Assembly: GCA_900708905.1 (NCBI GenBank)
Contig: CAADRB010000031.1
Span: forward strand, 784,429-848,428
From: Hymenolepis diminuta
Taxonomy: Eukaryota; Platyhelminthes; Cestoda; Cyclophyllidea; Hymenolepididae
Reading direction: 5' to 3'
Length of the DNA stretch: 64,000 nt
Below, piece after piece: positions 26,301-41,300 of the stretch (position 1 is its first letter; the number at the start of each line of letters is the position of its first letter). The position numbers and the translations under genes are program-made. Under the pieces are notes generated by a model. It was given only the letters and a program-made list of their open reading frames with translations. It was not told the origin of the DNA and did no database searches.

Positions 26301-29300
26301 TGAACAATTAATAAATTGATACATACACTCACTACGAAAACGAATTATTACATGATAATTGCTTGACCAATAAATACGCCTACTTTATAACCCCGATTAT
26401 AAACACGGAGTTGAAATTACTTAATTTTTGGATAAATCTAATTTTCAAGCTCACCAATTCCTTCTGGAACACAGGTGAATCCAAATTGGATGAGGACTTT
26501 TCAAGCCTCTTTCGAATAGTCGCTATCCACACTGGAAGGGTCTGTTGTCCTCCTTTATCAATAACATCTCCATCTCCATCCATCAACATAGCAGATTCAA
26601 TTGCAGAGCAGGTTGACAACCAATCACTAAGACGAGTTCGACGACGATCGATCATGCCTCTGGCAGCTTCCATGCTGGCGTGCAATTCGTCAGCTGCCTC
26701 ATGGAGCTGTCTCTGAGATTCAAGATCCTGCAGAGTTGCGCTTAGTTTCTCTGATGTTGTGCAGAGCTGGGCTGATCGTTTCTCGTGTGTTTTTAATGCT
26801 GAATCGAGTTTCTACGGTTAAAATATCAGGTTATATTATCACTTCAGAGAAGGAAAATATAATTTATTTGAGAAAGTCTTGCTGTGTTCTGCCAACACTT
26901 TTAACATATTAAACAATACTGACACAGTATGATCTGGAAGAATACAGTAAAAATAGGTTAATATTTAGGCAATCTTACATATTTATTACCTTAAGAATGG
27001 GTCAATTGCATACTTCTTAATGGAGGCTGATTTAGGATACACTTTTACCTTTAAAATATCGGTTTAACTATCTGATTCGGTAAAAAATCAATTGTTTTCA
27101 TCGCCTATAAGAAGGTGGAATATCGAAATACCCTGGAACAGGCAATTCCAACCTTGCCTTAAGAAGTATGGGAAAAATTATTGGAGGACGTCTCTGTTGA
27201 AGTTTCCCAACACGTAGACTTTACTAAAAGTCTTACGCCTGCTTCACATCTTTGATGCCTTTCCTAAGGCTAGCGCATACAACTGCCAAAAGAGGGGGAA
27301 GTCAAAACAAAGAATTAAAATGTGCTTTGTCTTTATGACACCTGGAGGAAGTTATCGAGACTCAAATTGAATCATACATAAAAATCTACTGGATGCATGA
27401 AAATTTGTTTCCGATAAGTATATTTGATGAAAATACCAAAATGCCGCGTATATAAATAATTTCAAAGTCAAATTTTAAATTCTGAACTATTGTATTTAAT
27501 CCAAAATCATAACTAAACAGGAACCAAAACGCGTTAAGGAAAGCGACATACATCTTAGGAAGACGGGTAGAATCATGAAGCCCCTGACCACCACTTTTAT
27601 TTGCTAAAGTTAACAAGTGTCATTTGTAATTTCGCCCACCGGGCATACACCGATGATTTCGAGCACGAGCAAGTTAATTGCCGCGTCACTGGCAAAACAC
27701 CATACAGAAATAGTTTTGCAAAACTAAAGAAATCGTTAAAAAATAACTGCACTCGGGCGGTAATTTTTGTTCCACTGATACCTTTAGTAAAGAATCAAGG
27801 ACTGAATTGTCGGAAATTATGATTGTGTTAGGGTAAATATTTTAACTCCCCAACTTGATCTAGAATCGCAAGCAGTAAGGAGACGAAAGATAGTGATAAA
27901 TTTTGCAACTTATGTTAAAAAAGGTTCAATTTTATAAATGAGCATATAGCCGTCGATCAATTATCATCAGCTTCAAGGATTTAGAAATTCAGGATATATG
28001 AAATCACTAACCTTCATCTGTATAAGATAGCTACCTGGGTAAATGGCTTGAGACAATCCTTAAATGTGTGTTGTTCACAAAGTGATTTCGGTGTACCTCA
28101 GCGATTTTAGCAACTTAAATTCAAATTATCTGACATAGTCTCGTATGACATTGCATTATATCAATCGCTAGTCAATATAGAATACTCGTGTAAAGTCTGA
28201 TTCTAGCATTGTGAACTTTTATTCTAGTTTTTGATCTGAGAAAGTTTACTAAAATGGACACTGACAAAGTATACCAATAGAGAAATTAATATGCGCCTAA
28301 GAAATATATAATAAGAGGTAGAAAATATTTTGCGGAAATAAGAATTTTCAATTTGACATAAAGCCACGCCTATACAATTCCTTCTATAATTACACGCTTG
28401 ACATACTTCCATCGAGGGCAGGAAAGTTTGACTGTTCAGTGAATGAGAAGCTAAGTGAATAACTTAGGAAGGGGATAAATAAAAATTTCAGACATAACCC
28501 TGCTTTCAACCAAATCCAAATGGAAGGAAGATAAGTATCGAATGGTGTGCTCTTAATTCAATTTTCTCACTCTGTGAGTAATTCCACTTAAAAAAGGCAT
28601 CTTCTCTTGCACTTTATTGTTTACTAATTAATATTCTGATAATTAGGCACGTTGTAAGCTAAGCTTCCGTGCAGATTTAAATGAACATTGTTTACTCTTG
28701 TAATCCGAATTTGCACATTGATTTAAATCACTCTTCAACTTCAGTCATGTCGCTCTGCATTCTCCACAAGCTGACTATAGATTTCCTTGAGCATCATTCT
28801 TTTCAGATTTACTCGACCAAGTAGATAAAATTTCCGCTTTCTATTCTCAAAACTGACATCTGATCGGTTTTTATAAAAATAAAAAACCGATGTGACAGGA
28901 GCGACAAGTTTTCCATGTGTAACGTGGGTAGTGCCTAAGATAGAGCCTCTCTTGCAATAACCTCTTCGTTTGTTTATTTAGTTCCAGTTAAATAACCCGT
29001 ACACAATTCCTTTCAGATACGCACCTACTACTGGTCCACACAACCTGGATTCTCGATTACGTAGTCCAGGCACTCATTAAGCTCGATATACATGTTGAAA
29101 CATCAAGCCCACATTTAGGACAACTTAAACTGCAGCAGCCGTCATACCATACAGAGGTGTCTGTTCTATGGCATTTCAAACTACTTATTATTACCAACTA
29201 ATGTCTCCGTAGCTTTGAATATGGGATAGGTCCCCAAAACTAATCCTTATAAGCTTGAACAGTTCAGATATACTCCTTGTGATACAACCAATAAACAAAA

Positions 29301-32300
29301 TCTTACTTGTGGAATGTTGGATTAGGTAAATGCATATGAAGGCAAGCGTTAATTTATTTAAACTAATTTTAGGTATAATTTTCACCCAGAAAGTTTGAAA
29401 ATTAGTTTTCAAACGGCCAAAACGTTTTAGATGAATACTGACCTCAGGACTGATACCTTAGAATGTCATTTTCCTTTCTCCATTCAAGGCCATATCGATC
29501 AGCTTCACTTCTACCCATCCAAATTCCATTACTTTATTTCGATCAAAAGAAATTTATAAATAAAGGAAGGTTCCTGGATGCTTTCTCCTTTAAGTTTCCA
29601 CTAGCCTAATTATGGAAAACAAAAATAATATTAATTGATATATTTACTTTGAGTATTAGTGCTCAACTCTGACCTCAAGGACAAATGCGTATTCAGAAAA
29701 TCTCTGCTCAATAAATGTAACCAGCAGCCCAATCTTAAGGAGTGAAAACTGCTGATGAGTTCTTAGAAAGGATAAATAAATATCAAAAGCAGATAACTCA
29801 CCGAAAGTTCATTCGATTTATCTTTAACCCAATTGGAGCACAACCGAATCGGACCTGCAACACCGCTAGGTAACCAAAATCCACTATCCAACTTTGAAAT
29901 GTAATTAGATGGGATATCAACGACGGGTATGTAGAGATTTGATTGTTGAAGCCATGTCAATTCCTCATTCAACCGGTTAAGGCAGGCCTCGAAGCTAGTA
30001 ATCCCACCACTTTCAAACTGTTGGCTTTGGCCTTGTGGGCTAAGGGAGGATGGAACATTGTTGAAGTGAGTAGGTAAAATCTCTATAATCTTCTAAGATT
30101 TAGCTTACAAGGTAGTCTCTTGGATTCCATCTGTATCACTGAGAGAGTCAGATTTTGGTGCTTGGAGATCTTCAATCCTTGAAGCATCGATCTTTAGGTT
30201 TGGTGGAAGTAGACTCTCAATATTATGCATTTTTGAAAGTTGTTTCAAATCCTCCACTAAGGCGTCAAATGTCTCATTTACGAAGTCAATGTCATCTTGT
30301 AGAGTGTGTTTCATTCTCAGGGGCCGGTTAGAGAACCTTTTGTCAAATACTGGCTGTAGATAGAGATCAGAATTCAAACCCTGGCCAATTTGACCGTATT
30401 GAGCCTTCCACACGATCTTACTTCCAAGACGTTGAAGCGTTAACACAGATGAACATAGATTCACAGCATAATCCTAAAAAAGACAAAATGGGTTAAAAAC
30501 TGAAAAAAATCCTTTCTAACTAGCATATTCGGCAGTTAACTTACTCTAGCTGTTCCGGCATTCACATCCGAACTTCCGCGATCCTCATTTGGAATTCGAT
30601 TCAACTGCAGCATTTCCATTTGATGCTTTTGCCTAATCGCTTCATTCATAAATGACTGCCAGAGACTAGCATACTCTTGCCAATATCTAAAATACAAATA
30701 TCTCCATAAGTAAACTTCTACCTGTTCAAGAATTTTCGCATTCAATGATAAACTTACGGTCGACAGAGATGGAATTCGTTGCAGTATGAGTTCAACCTTC
30801 CCTTTTGAGTTTCAAGAACCGCTTCTAACCAGTTCGTACTTGCGAGGAACTCATTTTCACTTCCGTTGTTTTCGTCGTTACTTTCACTTTCTGGAGCCTG
30901 ATCAATTTTGCATCGATTGAGAATGTTCGATGCTTTTGAGGCTACTTCTTGAGCCAAAGTGAAGTACTGGTCTAGATTCTTAAAGAAATCAGTTTGAGTA
31001 GGTAAATAAATAACAATGAAAGTCAAATATTATCAGTAATCCTCTTACCTGAATTTGACTTAAGAGCTCATGAGTTGGAATGCTCTGGCACGTATAAAGT
31101 TCATCTTGAATTTCGTTCAGCTGGGTGACGAACTGTTGCAAGCACTCTCTGAAGGGAGTTAGCTTGGAGAGAAGGTTTGTGCCCCTTGTAGATGAAAACA
31201 GATGTTGAGCGATTTCTGCATGATGGCCTTTGTCTAGACGGGCGCGATCTTGATTCAGACACCAATTGTAACTGTCTTCCAGTCGAGTTATGTAGGTCAG
31301 GCAGATTTGTCGATTACCATCAGTTTGATATCGCTGTTAAGATAAAATCGGAACGGTAAATTCCTAATTAATAATTCTCTGATGATATCACAAATTAATC
31401 ATCTCTTTTTCTTGCATAAATATTCAGCACATCTTCATCCGCGATTCACTAAATAATATGAAATTTACCCCGCCTTGACTCCACCTTGTATCTAAAGCAC
31501 AAATTCTAACCATGTTCTAACACAAATCGTGCTTCATAAGCCAATTAAAGGAACTACCGACTTTCACAGTTTCGTTGACATTCACCTTCTACTCATGGAA
31601 TTTGCTTTTTCTGTTTGCAGTATCCAGATCCTCATTGTCTGATTTTATGATAAATTTCTTTTAAGATATGCCGATCCGAGTATAACTGACTTCTCCCTGG
31701 CGTCGAGTATATCTCGTTTATCCATCTTGTAACAACCGTAGCTGTAGCGATATAATTAAATGTAAAAAAGTAGACGCGTTACTTTGGATCTTTGTGTGCA
31801 GTTTCTACTATATAACATGGACCAAACATTTGAGGTTTACTGTATAGTGAATTCCAACTACTCGGCAACTCTAATGATTCAGAAAATTTTGACAGCATTC
31901 ACTAATTGTAATTATGTATGTCGGCGCAAATAATCGTTCACCCACAGTTGATAATCTACTACATTCTACAGTGTCATTCTATTAAGACAAATATTCGAAA
32001 ACGTTAATTTATCGGTACACTACGAAGTTAAATAATCAGTACATAGGTGATGAAGTATCATTACAAAATTCATGTTTAGATCAATGCGAAGTCCTTTAAA
32101 TGCTGTCATGCAAAACTCAGGATCGCAGGTGATAAAATGAAGTTCCAGGCAGTTTAGGAAATATTTCAGTTAAAACATTGTGCTATATGTGTTTTTCCCA
32201 TCATGAAAAATTAAATTATTTGAAACTGGAAAATGCAGTATGACTTCAACGAAATATTTTCACAGTGGATCCCTTTTATTCACCTCATAGTTTGAGAAGG

Positions 32301-35300
32301 CTTCCTGAGCTTCTTTGAGAGTGTTCGATAATTGGTTAATTTCTTCCAGCTGCCAGGCGAGGTTATTCTTTGAATCAGTCCAGAGTTTCTACAGGACGGT
32401 ATCAAGATTTTATCATTAAGTAAGTTAAGAACAATAAACCAAATATTGCAAGAAGTCCATCTACTAACCTGAACCTTGAGGACAATTTTTCTGTCCTCTG
32501 GGTGCAGGACTCTAGAACCCTTCAAGAGATCATTCAATCGAGATTCCAGATAGTGACTTTGCAATTTGAAATACTAAATTAAAAAAAACAAAAATTCATA
32601 AATCACAAAAAATGGCTTTATTTGAAAACGATGTTAAGGAAGCTTGTTAGGTCAGTAGTCCTGCAGCATTAATAGTAGGTGATAATGAGTAAAAATTGGC
32701 AGCAATAATATTTTATATATCCTTTAACTATATTATAAATGCACTTTCAAATGAATGTTTTTAATAGTAATAAATAGTTATAACAATTATAAAACACAGG
32801 TTTAACAATTAAATTTACAAATCCAGTTTAAAATATTATGTAGCAAAGAAGTAACAATGGAACTGCACATTACAAAACAGAACAAACGGCAACTGTAAGA
32901 ATAAGAGCAACAGTATTAAAGCAAAGCGCTTTGTTGTAAATGTCTTTCATTAAATTAACCCAGTTTTTTGGGTGTTAGCTTTCTGATTTGGGGAACCTTA
33001 CCTCATCGTAGAAATGCAAGAAAACCTAAATGATTGATTGAATAAGTTTTTTATTTAAATTCCTCATGCATAGAAAGACCAACATACCTCTATCTTCTTT
33101 TCACTCTTTGCTATTGTTGTTAGCAATGGCTCTGATAAATCGTTTTCTCCGGGAGATTTCTCAGTATGATCTAAGTTTACACAGTACTTATTGAAGTTAT
33201 CCAAGTCTTGGAAGAAGGCGACGATTTCAGCAGTGAGTTGATTAGATCGGGTATAAAGAACTGAGAGAAGATTTTCAGTAGTCTCATCTGAGGCCACATT
33301 TATATTATTCTCTCTCGAAGGCTTCTGAAAGTTAATAAAATAAATTCAAATTGAAGTTTGTTATATAAAACTACCACTAGTATTATTATCTTACCAACGT
33401 GTTTTCATGATCATTCGATTCTGTCTTAGTTGCAAGTGGAATTTCAGTAGCTTCCGTTACGGAACTTTCATTTGACTCGGTAGCAAGACCGTTTATTTGA
33501 ACACGAAAAGCATTTCTGGCTGCAAAAGCTTTGTCAATAATTCGACGGACATCGGCAATGGTGCTGTTTAAGCCTTCAATTGGAGTAACAGAGGATTCAA
33601 TTTGTTTCAACAGATTTTCTAGCTTTTCAACTGTTGATTTCTCGCCTTCTTTTGTGGGGCCATTTTGTTCCCGATCTTCACGACCTAACACTCCACCTAA
33701 TTCATTTAAAACACGCTGAAGCATGTCAATATGAGAGTGGTTCGTATCTGCTGTTTCTAAGTAATCCGTAACTTCTTCAACGTTCATCATAACTTGATCG
33801 AGAGGATCAATGATATTGGAGTACTGATCTGCATAGGGCTGAAGTTCCTCTAGACCTTCTCGGAACCTCCTGACCTAGAATGGATTGAAAAGTAAGTTAA
33901 AAAAGATTTCGTTTTCCATAATCAAACGGTCCACTAGTATCGACTTACATGATCAAGGATTTTAGTATTCTTTTCAAACAGATCTTTCAACTCATTAAGT
34001 AACTCGTCCAATGCGTTTCTAAGTTCTGAAGGAGACTTTGTAGACGACGCCGTTCTTTGGAGGTTATCGATGAGATCTTGAGTATCACGAATTCTTTCGA
34101 CCAGATTATCCGACTTTTTGAGTAGGCAAGCAATATGATCACTGGTTAGTGAGACTATTTCTAAATTGACGGCTGCAACATCATGTTCTCGTGTTGCCTC
34201 CCGACTTCTCGTGATGGATGATTGAATATTAGATGGAAAAGTGAAAAGCAGAAGGGTTCGTTTAAAGTTGGTTGAGTCAGTCTGTAACATAAAAAGGGCT
34301 TATTAAGAAAAGCATATAGCAACTGCTCGCTACGACTTTAGATACCTGAACAGAGGACTTTTAACCCATTACTTTTTCTACAACCTTCACTTTGAATTGT
34401 GTCCTCAAAATCAGGCTGCATTGAAACTCAAAAATTCACGCTGACCTCGTGAAAGTACACTTTTCCTGTTTGAACTTAAGCTATCCTACTTTTGAGGAGG
34501 AAACATTTCACATTTTCAAAGTACACTTTCTTTTGTTCTTTTACAAATACGAAATTAATAATATATACAGAATTTTATTAGCACTTTGACTTCTTCTGTG
34601 AATCTTTTGAGCAATCTAAGCAGAGGCTTAATACGGCCAACAGCTTCTCATTCCACTCATAAAAGGGACTCGAACATCCTTAGCCGTACTTGTAGGTTAT
34701 GATAGATAGGGTCAAACCAGTATAGACCTTTTGAAATAACGGACATAAATATTAAACAGCCTTAATAACCCTTTGAATATTTAATAAGGAAAGATCTGCT
34801 CTCTGCTATATGCCAGGTCTTCTTGAATGCAATCAGGTTAGAAATTCGGGATAACGGATTGTATTTACTCATAATCCCCATAACTAACTCTTCGGTTTTC
34901 TGCGAGAGGGAATAAAAATGATGAGTGTTGAGACAGATAATAATTAGAAGAAAGGAAGAAAAATAACATGATTTACAGAGAGCACTTTGGGATTAAGGTT
35001 GCCCACTGCAGGGAGGATATGTTTATCTTCAGATCAGATAAGGTAGTTTAATTCATAGCATTAAGATTTAGGCCCATGTAGTATAACATTTTCCAGCACT
35101 CATCATCGTTAGAGGAATAGCATCATGGAGCCTCCCTGGTGCGAAACCCTAATTCTGCCATTCTGCTCACTATGAGTGCATAGGTGGGCATCGAATCTGT
35201 GATCTCTGTTCTGCAGATACCGGAGATGTAGATGTATCCTCAAACCAGTCAGTGAAGTTTAAAGAAACGAACCAAAGCCTATTCAGTAGACGCCAAATTA

Positions 35301-38300
35301 AAGAACTTTTATTCATGAGATTCTGAGGGTAAATTAAATGCGGTTAAATAGTTGGAAACTAGAGAAGTAACTATTCGGAGGCCTTTCTTAATGCACCTTT
35401 ATAATTATAGTCCCTTCTTCATAACACAACTCATCTTTATAATTTATTGCGACTTGGGAACGAATTTATTTAAAAACTATAATATTCTAGTTTCTGAGAC
35501 AGCGAAAGTTTAAAATTCCGGATTTCGCAGTTCAATTTTTCTATGCTGTGGTCAAAGAAGGTAAAGTTCACGCATGTACACGAGATGAAACCCCTGTTTT
35601 TAAATTGACGAAGAAACTTGTCTTCACTTGTATCAGCCTAAAACGATGAGGCCTCGATTAGAACAAGGGAGTGTTGCCAATCATAATGAATGACATTCAC
35701 ATACATTGTTGTAATTTTATAATTACTACAAATCGAAATCAGAAGTTTGAGTGATTAAAATGGATGTGGTTTATCATTAAAAGCAGTAATCAAGCCGTAC
35801 CTGGAGCGAATTTAACTTCTCCGTAAGACTTTCAGGAATAGTATTTTCTAATGATTCGGAGCTTGATTTCTTATCGATTTCATTTCGAATGCTGGCGACT
35901 GTTTCATCAATTTCAGTTATTTGAGAGTATAAATCACCTAATTCTTCTGCGTTTGATGCAGCTGTATTTCCATCACGCATTTTCTTTTGAATATTCTTCG
36001 TCGTATCTCGAAGCCAGACATCGTAGCTATCCAACCGATTTTGTGTGTCTTCTGTTCGTTGTTTCAGCTTCTTCAGCTCATCCAGCCTTCGAATCAACTA
36101 GAAATTACGAAACAAAGTAGTTATCAAAATAATTTATATCCTTTGATTGCTTGATTACTAAACAAGTCTGAGACATTACATGCTTGATTTCAAGTTATGG
36201 TGATCTTTCAGTAAAATGTAGATTATATTCTAACCATACAATAAAAAAGGTCAAAAAATAAATGAAACAGGTTGAATGTTATGCAGAATTAATACAGTAA
36301 ATATTTAATGAAAAAGGAGATTGAAGATTTGTCTTGTCATTCTTGTCTACTGTAAACATTCAATTATGTCAATCCTCGCCATTTTGACAGGCGTGAAATA
36401 TTGTAAGAACGGATTTTAAACATCCAGTTGATCAAATTTTCTCCTTAACAGTATTGCCAAAATGTCTATACAAAAATGCGTTCCACGCTTGTTTCTGGAA
36501 CTCAAGGGTTCTGATCATAAATGAACTGTATATTACAAAAAAAATAGAATGTACGTTAAAAACAGTAATTACAAAGACTTTGAAAAAAAGTGAAATACAA
36601 TTTTCATTCAGTTCGTTCAGTCTAATAATGTATTTAGAATGAACTTGAGTGAACTCCAGTGGACACTGCTGTGTTTGAAAGGCCCTTTTTGAGTTAAGAA
36701 AATGTAAATGAATCAAAGCGGAATGATCAATCATTCAGTTAGGTCTACTGATCAACAAATTCTGAATATTACTCATCCAGAAACCCTGAGATCGAATCAT
36801 GAAAGTTGAGCTGTAGAATATTTGGGTATAACAAAATGCAAAACGTAATAGATCCTGAATTAAAAATGGCTTTTAACATTGACTTCATTGTATAATCTCA
36901 TTAAAACTCCGTTTACTACTTTACTGAGTTGTTTTACTAATTTTGTTGTCAGGAGTTAACGGAGAATTTGGATTGCCATGAATAATAACTAAATGACAAT
37001 GAAAATCAATAATTATTTAGCAGTGTATGAATTAAGCATTTAAATGTAAAATACAACTCCTAAATGAAGAAACCAAACAGAAAATCTTTTTTTTGAAGTT
37101 ATTTAGACATTTTAGTCATGTATGTATGTATATATGGGTGCAAAAATAAATGATATAAAGGAAGTAGTTAGGGTATGGTTTGACCCTATATAGACGCAAG
37201 CTTCTCAAATACATCAAAGTAGGAGACTGATTTTAACCCGATATTTAAATAGCCGATATTGAAAATAAGAGTTAACATACTTGTTTAAGTGCACTGGCAA
37301 CGCTTGCAGCGTAGGTTTCAAATTCTGAATTCAATTTCTGAGACATTATCTTCTCAGAGGAAAGTAATTCCACGATTTTCTTCAATCGAGCAAAGTCATC
37401 TTCCGAGTGTTCCGATTTCAAATTGTCAAATGCCTGAAAATAGACGGTGTTCACACTAATTTCGATGTAAAAATACAAATAAGTCTGAGAAAATTGGGCA
37501 CGAATATTTCGGCTAAATGGTAAACACTAGATCAGAAATTAAGCAAATTGAAACTAGGTCATAAAGTGAACCAATCATAACATGCGGATGTAAAATTTAA
37601 GAAAAATTTTAAATCACATATGTCTATTCAAAGATTCAAAGACGACATGCATTCTACTTCATACATGCGGGAAGAAAACCTACCTTAAATACCCTCTGTT
37701 AGTAAAAACACAATACATAGTTAATAATAGAAACTACATCCGTTTAAAGAAACTTCTACGGTTTGACTTTAATGCACTGCCATCATAGCGTGTCAAGTAC
37801 TCTCGCCTTATATGGCCTGATGGGCATTCGAATCGTTCTCCCAAGTGGATGCAAATTAATATTCTTCAGGGACTAATTAATATCGAGGGAATTTCAAAGG
37901 AGTCAGTCAATAAATCGCCACAAACAACTCGTTGGCATTAATATTAATTCAACAAGTAATAAAAAGGAGAAAATTAATTAATTCCGAGGTAACTTGCCGT
38001 TATTTCTTCACAAATATCACCGACGTCGACATAGGCTTGTTTCTTTGATTTCTTCAGCATCGAATCGACGCGTTCTAGCCAGTGCTTTTCGTAGGACATT
38101 AGAGCTGCAAATGTACAAAAATTATTTTCAAAGAAAGTGAACTGTATTCGACCTTATACTACTTAAAATGCCCCCTAAAATGTGTGGGAATTCTCCCAAG
38201 AAATAGAACCGTGATAGTTGCCGTGAGATTTCATTTAACAAAACTAGAAGATAAAGGACGCCTGAATGGTCCCAATAAAGGGAGGAATCGTTGGGTTCAA

Positions 38301-41300
38301 AATAAAGTATTATTAGTTCTCTTGATCTTTGAATACTGATGCTTTTGAAATAGCTCACACACTAATTGGGAAGGATCAAAGCAAGGAAATGAAATGAAAA
38401 TATATAAAAGGAAGACCAACCAAGAAAGCAATCCCATATAAAAGAAATCTCCCTTGAGGAAGGCGAAATAATGGTTCAAGTTTTGAATTAATCGATGCCT
38501 TCAAAATAGAGTTCTTTTAAAAATGAAAATTTAACAATTGTATTCTATTTAGGGAACTGTTTTATGAATAAACGTATGACAAGGGCTTAGAATACGAATA
38601 AAATTAATCCCGGGTTTAATTCTCCTCAGTTAAATTCCGTATATTGAAAGGACAAGTATGAGTATGAGTAATAAGCTTGTGAAAATAGGTTAAATTACGC
38701 ATTTTATAACAGAAATAAACACATTGACTTTTGATAAATTATTTGCAATTTAAGATCTCAAACTCGAATTTTTAATCGTTTTATAGCTGACCAGGTTAAA
38801 CAGCCATTAACCAATAACTGATTAATTAAATTTGTATCCACTATGAAAACTGTAAGTTTTTGAAAGGGAAAGAAGCACAGAGCTACATACAGTTGAAATC
38901 ATTGAAATGATACGTAGCCGATTTCAAACGTTCTTGACCAGCAGCATATTCCGATTCCAGATCCGCAAAATGTCCGGAAAAAAGGAGAACTGTTTTGGAG
39001 GAAACAGTCTTTCCCATTGAGTCTCTAGCATCTCCATTTCGCATTGCTTCAATCATTGGTCTTTTGACGTCTATTTCTTTCCGGAATTGCTATAATAGGA
39101 AATAATTGGGGTTATAATCTAACGAGTATAAAATCAGGTCGTACCTTTAGGAATTCTTCAAACTTGTCCATGTCTTCTCTGCTGTTAATAGAAGTGAATT
39201 TTGCGAACCGATGCTTGGCCTTTGAAATCCACTTCTGTAACTCTTCCATGTCAATCATCTTGACTACGGTATCCAGCTGTTGATTATGAGGAAGTCCACC
39301 AATTACGGTAATTGGTGATTCTTGCATTGCAGAATGATACGAAGTGACAGAATCGCTAGGCTGTTCTTCTGATTTCTCCTCCTCAACAAAGTTCTTTAGG
39401 CTGCTCGACTTTTCTAGTTTTGATCGAAGGAATTCAATATTTTCATTTGTAAGTTCCTTAACTCTATTCCAAGTTTGATTTAGCTCCTGCAAGCGATTTT
39501 TTAATCTCTACACGGAGTGAAAAGACGGTTGTATATTTACGTTAAAATGTGAACCACACACATGTGTTGTAGGGACACTGGTGTGCCAGTCAAATCACAA
39601 AGCAGCCAATCAAAACCCACCTCAATGTGCGCTTCATCAAAGAAGCCTTGTAATTCCTTTACGATACCATCTAGATGGCTAAGGGTTGGCTGCATCTTTT
39701 CCATATCTCGTAGTGCCTCAATTGACTCTCCTAGTTGAGCTTCAATTGCAGAAGAGTGGGAATTTGCGGCCTGAGCAACCGAATCCAAATACTCGAACAT
39801 GTCCGACATGAGTTTTTCAAAACGTTCGATCTGATTCTGTTATAAGCAAAAGGAAAGAACATAAGAAATTGACATTCTTATTGGAGCGTCAATAACGAAG
39901 GGTCGTACAATATAGAGGCGATAAAGAACCGAAATTAAATTATCCTTATTTCGACATTAGTTTTATAATTGAGAACAAATTCCTTTTAACATAATTATGT
40001 CGAATTGAAAACAACCGCAAGATTTACCTTGCAGTAGTGGCTTAAAAGGACCTATTATTTGTTTTTAAATCTTTCACCATATTATGTATTACTTGACAAT
40101 TTCAAATTCCTTGATAAAATACAGAGACGGCGATATGTGCTCATAAGTTATAGGACAAAGTCCGAACTCTATTTAGGAGTCGATAGGTTAGATTAAAATA
40201 AGCAGACAACAAGGTATAATTAGAAGACTAATGCCAAAGTCTTATATTTCAAATTTTCTTTTCTTGAATTTAGCTTTGCATGATGTAAATTCTTAGCAAA
40301 AGTGCACTTTCTCACGCACTTTAAAAGCGCAGAACCCAGAATCAGTCCGGCGCTATTAAAACCTCAGAAAATCATCAAACGTCCTGCAAAGGATTAATTT
40401 GATGTAGAATGCAGCAGTTAAGAAATGAAATCTTCGGACATAAGGCGTTGCTGATTATATTTGCGGTGATTTCCCGGTCTGATAAGCTTTTTATGCCTTA
40501 TCTTAAATTTGGGACACAGAGTAGGTCCTAAAGTATCCTCCCGTTAATGAGCTGTCCATTAAAACTAAATAAAATGCATGCCGTATTGTATCTACAGAAT
40601 AAACGTATTCAACCTCAATTCTGACTTCCAACTGTGAGTGTATTGGGGTCGGTAATTTAGCGACTGAGATTGGGTTTGACCATCCCAGGCTTTACGGCCA
40701 GCAGTTTAATAATGTGGACATTTCAGTAAGCTGCAGAGAACGCTAATCGTGTGTCGCAACACACAGAATGAAAAACAGCAGTTTTTATTCATGTTTGAAT
40801 CCCTATTTTTAATACGTTCAGATATAAAAAGCTAAACAGTCCAAAATGTTTTATTTATTTTAGTATTTGGGTACCATCCGCTGTTTCCAACTTCATATAA
40901 CAATGAATTGAAAATGCTACTGAATGAGTATTGATAATCACTCATGATGCAAAACAGCTACCGAAAACTTTCCATACATAGAGCCATTTGACAGAAATGT
41001 GGAAGCAGAAACCGGAGCTCTAAATTAGAAATTCCTACCAAAGACAGTATTTTTAAATAGAAATTGACTCAGACAATCCCAAATGCCCAACATTTGGAAA
41101 GACAACGTTATTCGTTTACCAGGTCATGAACAGATGTCGTGTCTTTAAACATTACCATTACTTAATTGATGTAGACAAACGAAAAATTGCGTGACATGGA
41201 CACATCATAACGGAAAGTGGGGGTTAAAAGGCACTGGCTGAACAACAATAAAAATCCACAAATCAAACAACAAACGAGCTCACCTCTTCAGTAATTGGCT

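Noticed and set aside
26363..26716. 117-codon plus-strand open stretch
   Set aside because: Antisense shadow of W31; the minus strand has spectrin heptads and valid splice sites.
33395..33790. Internal ATG in W21 as a gene start
   Set aside because: The frame is open upstream to a good acceptor at 33875 and the peptide continues the rod.
36432..36734. 100-codon minus-strand open stretch
   Set aside because: AT-rich, Phe/Ile-rich, and the opposite strand is also open; no splice context.
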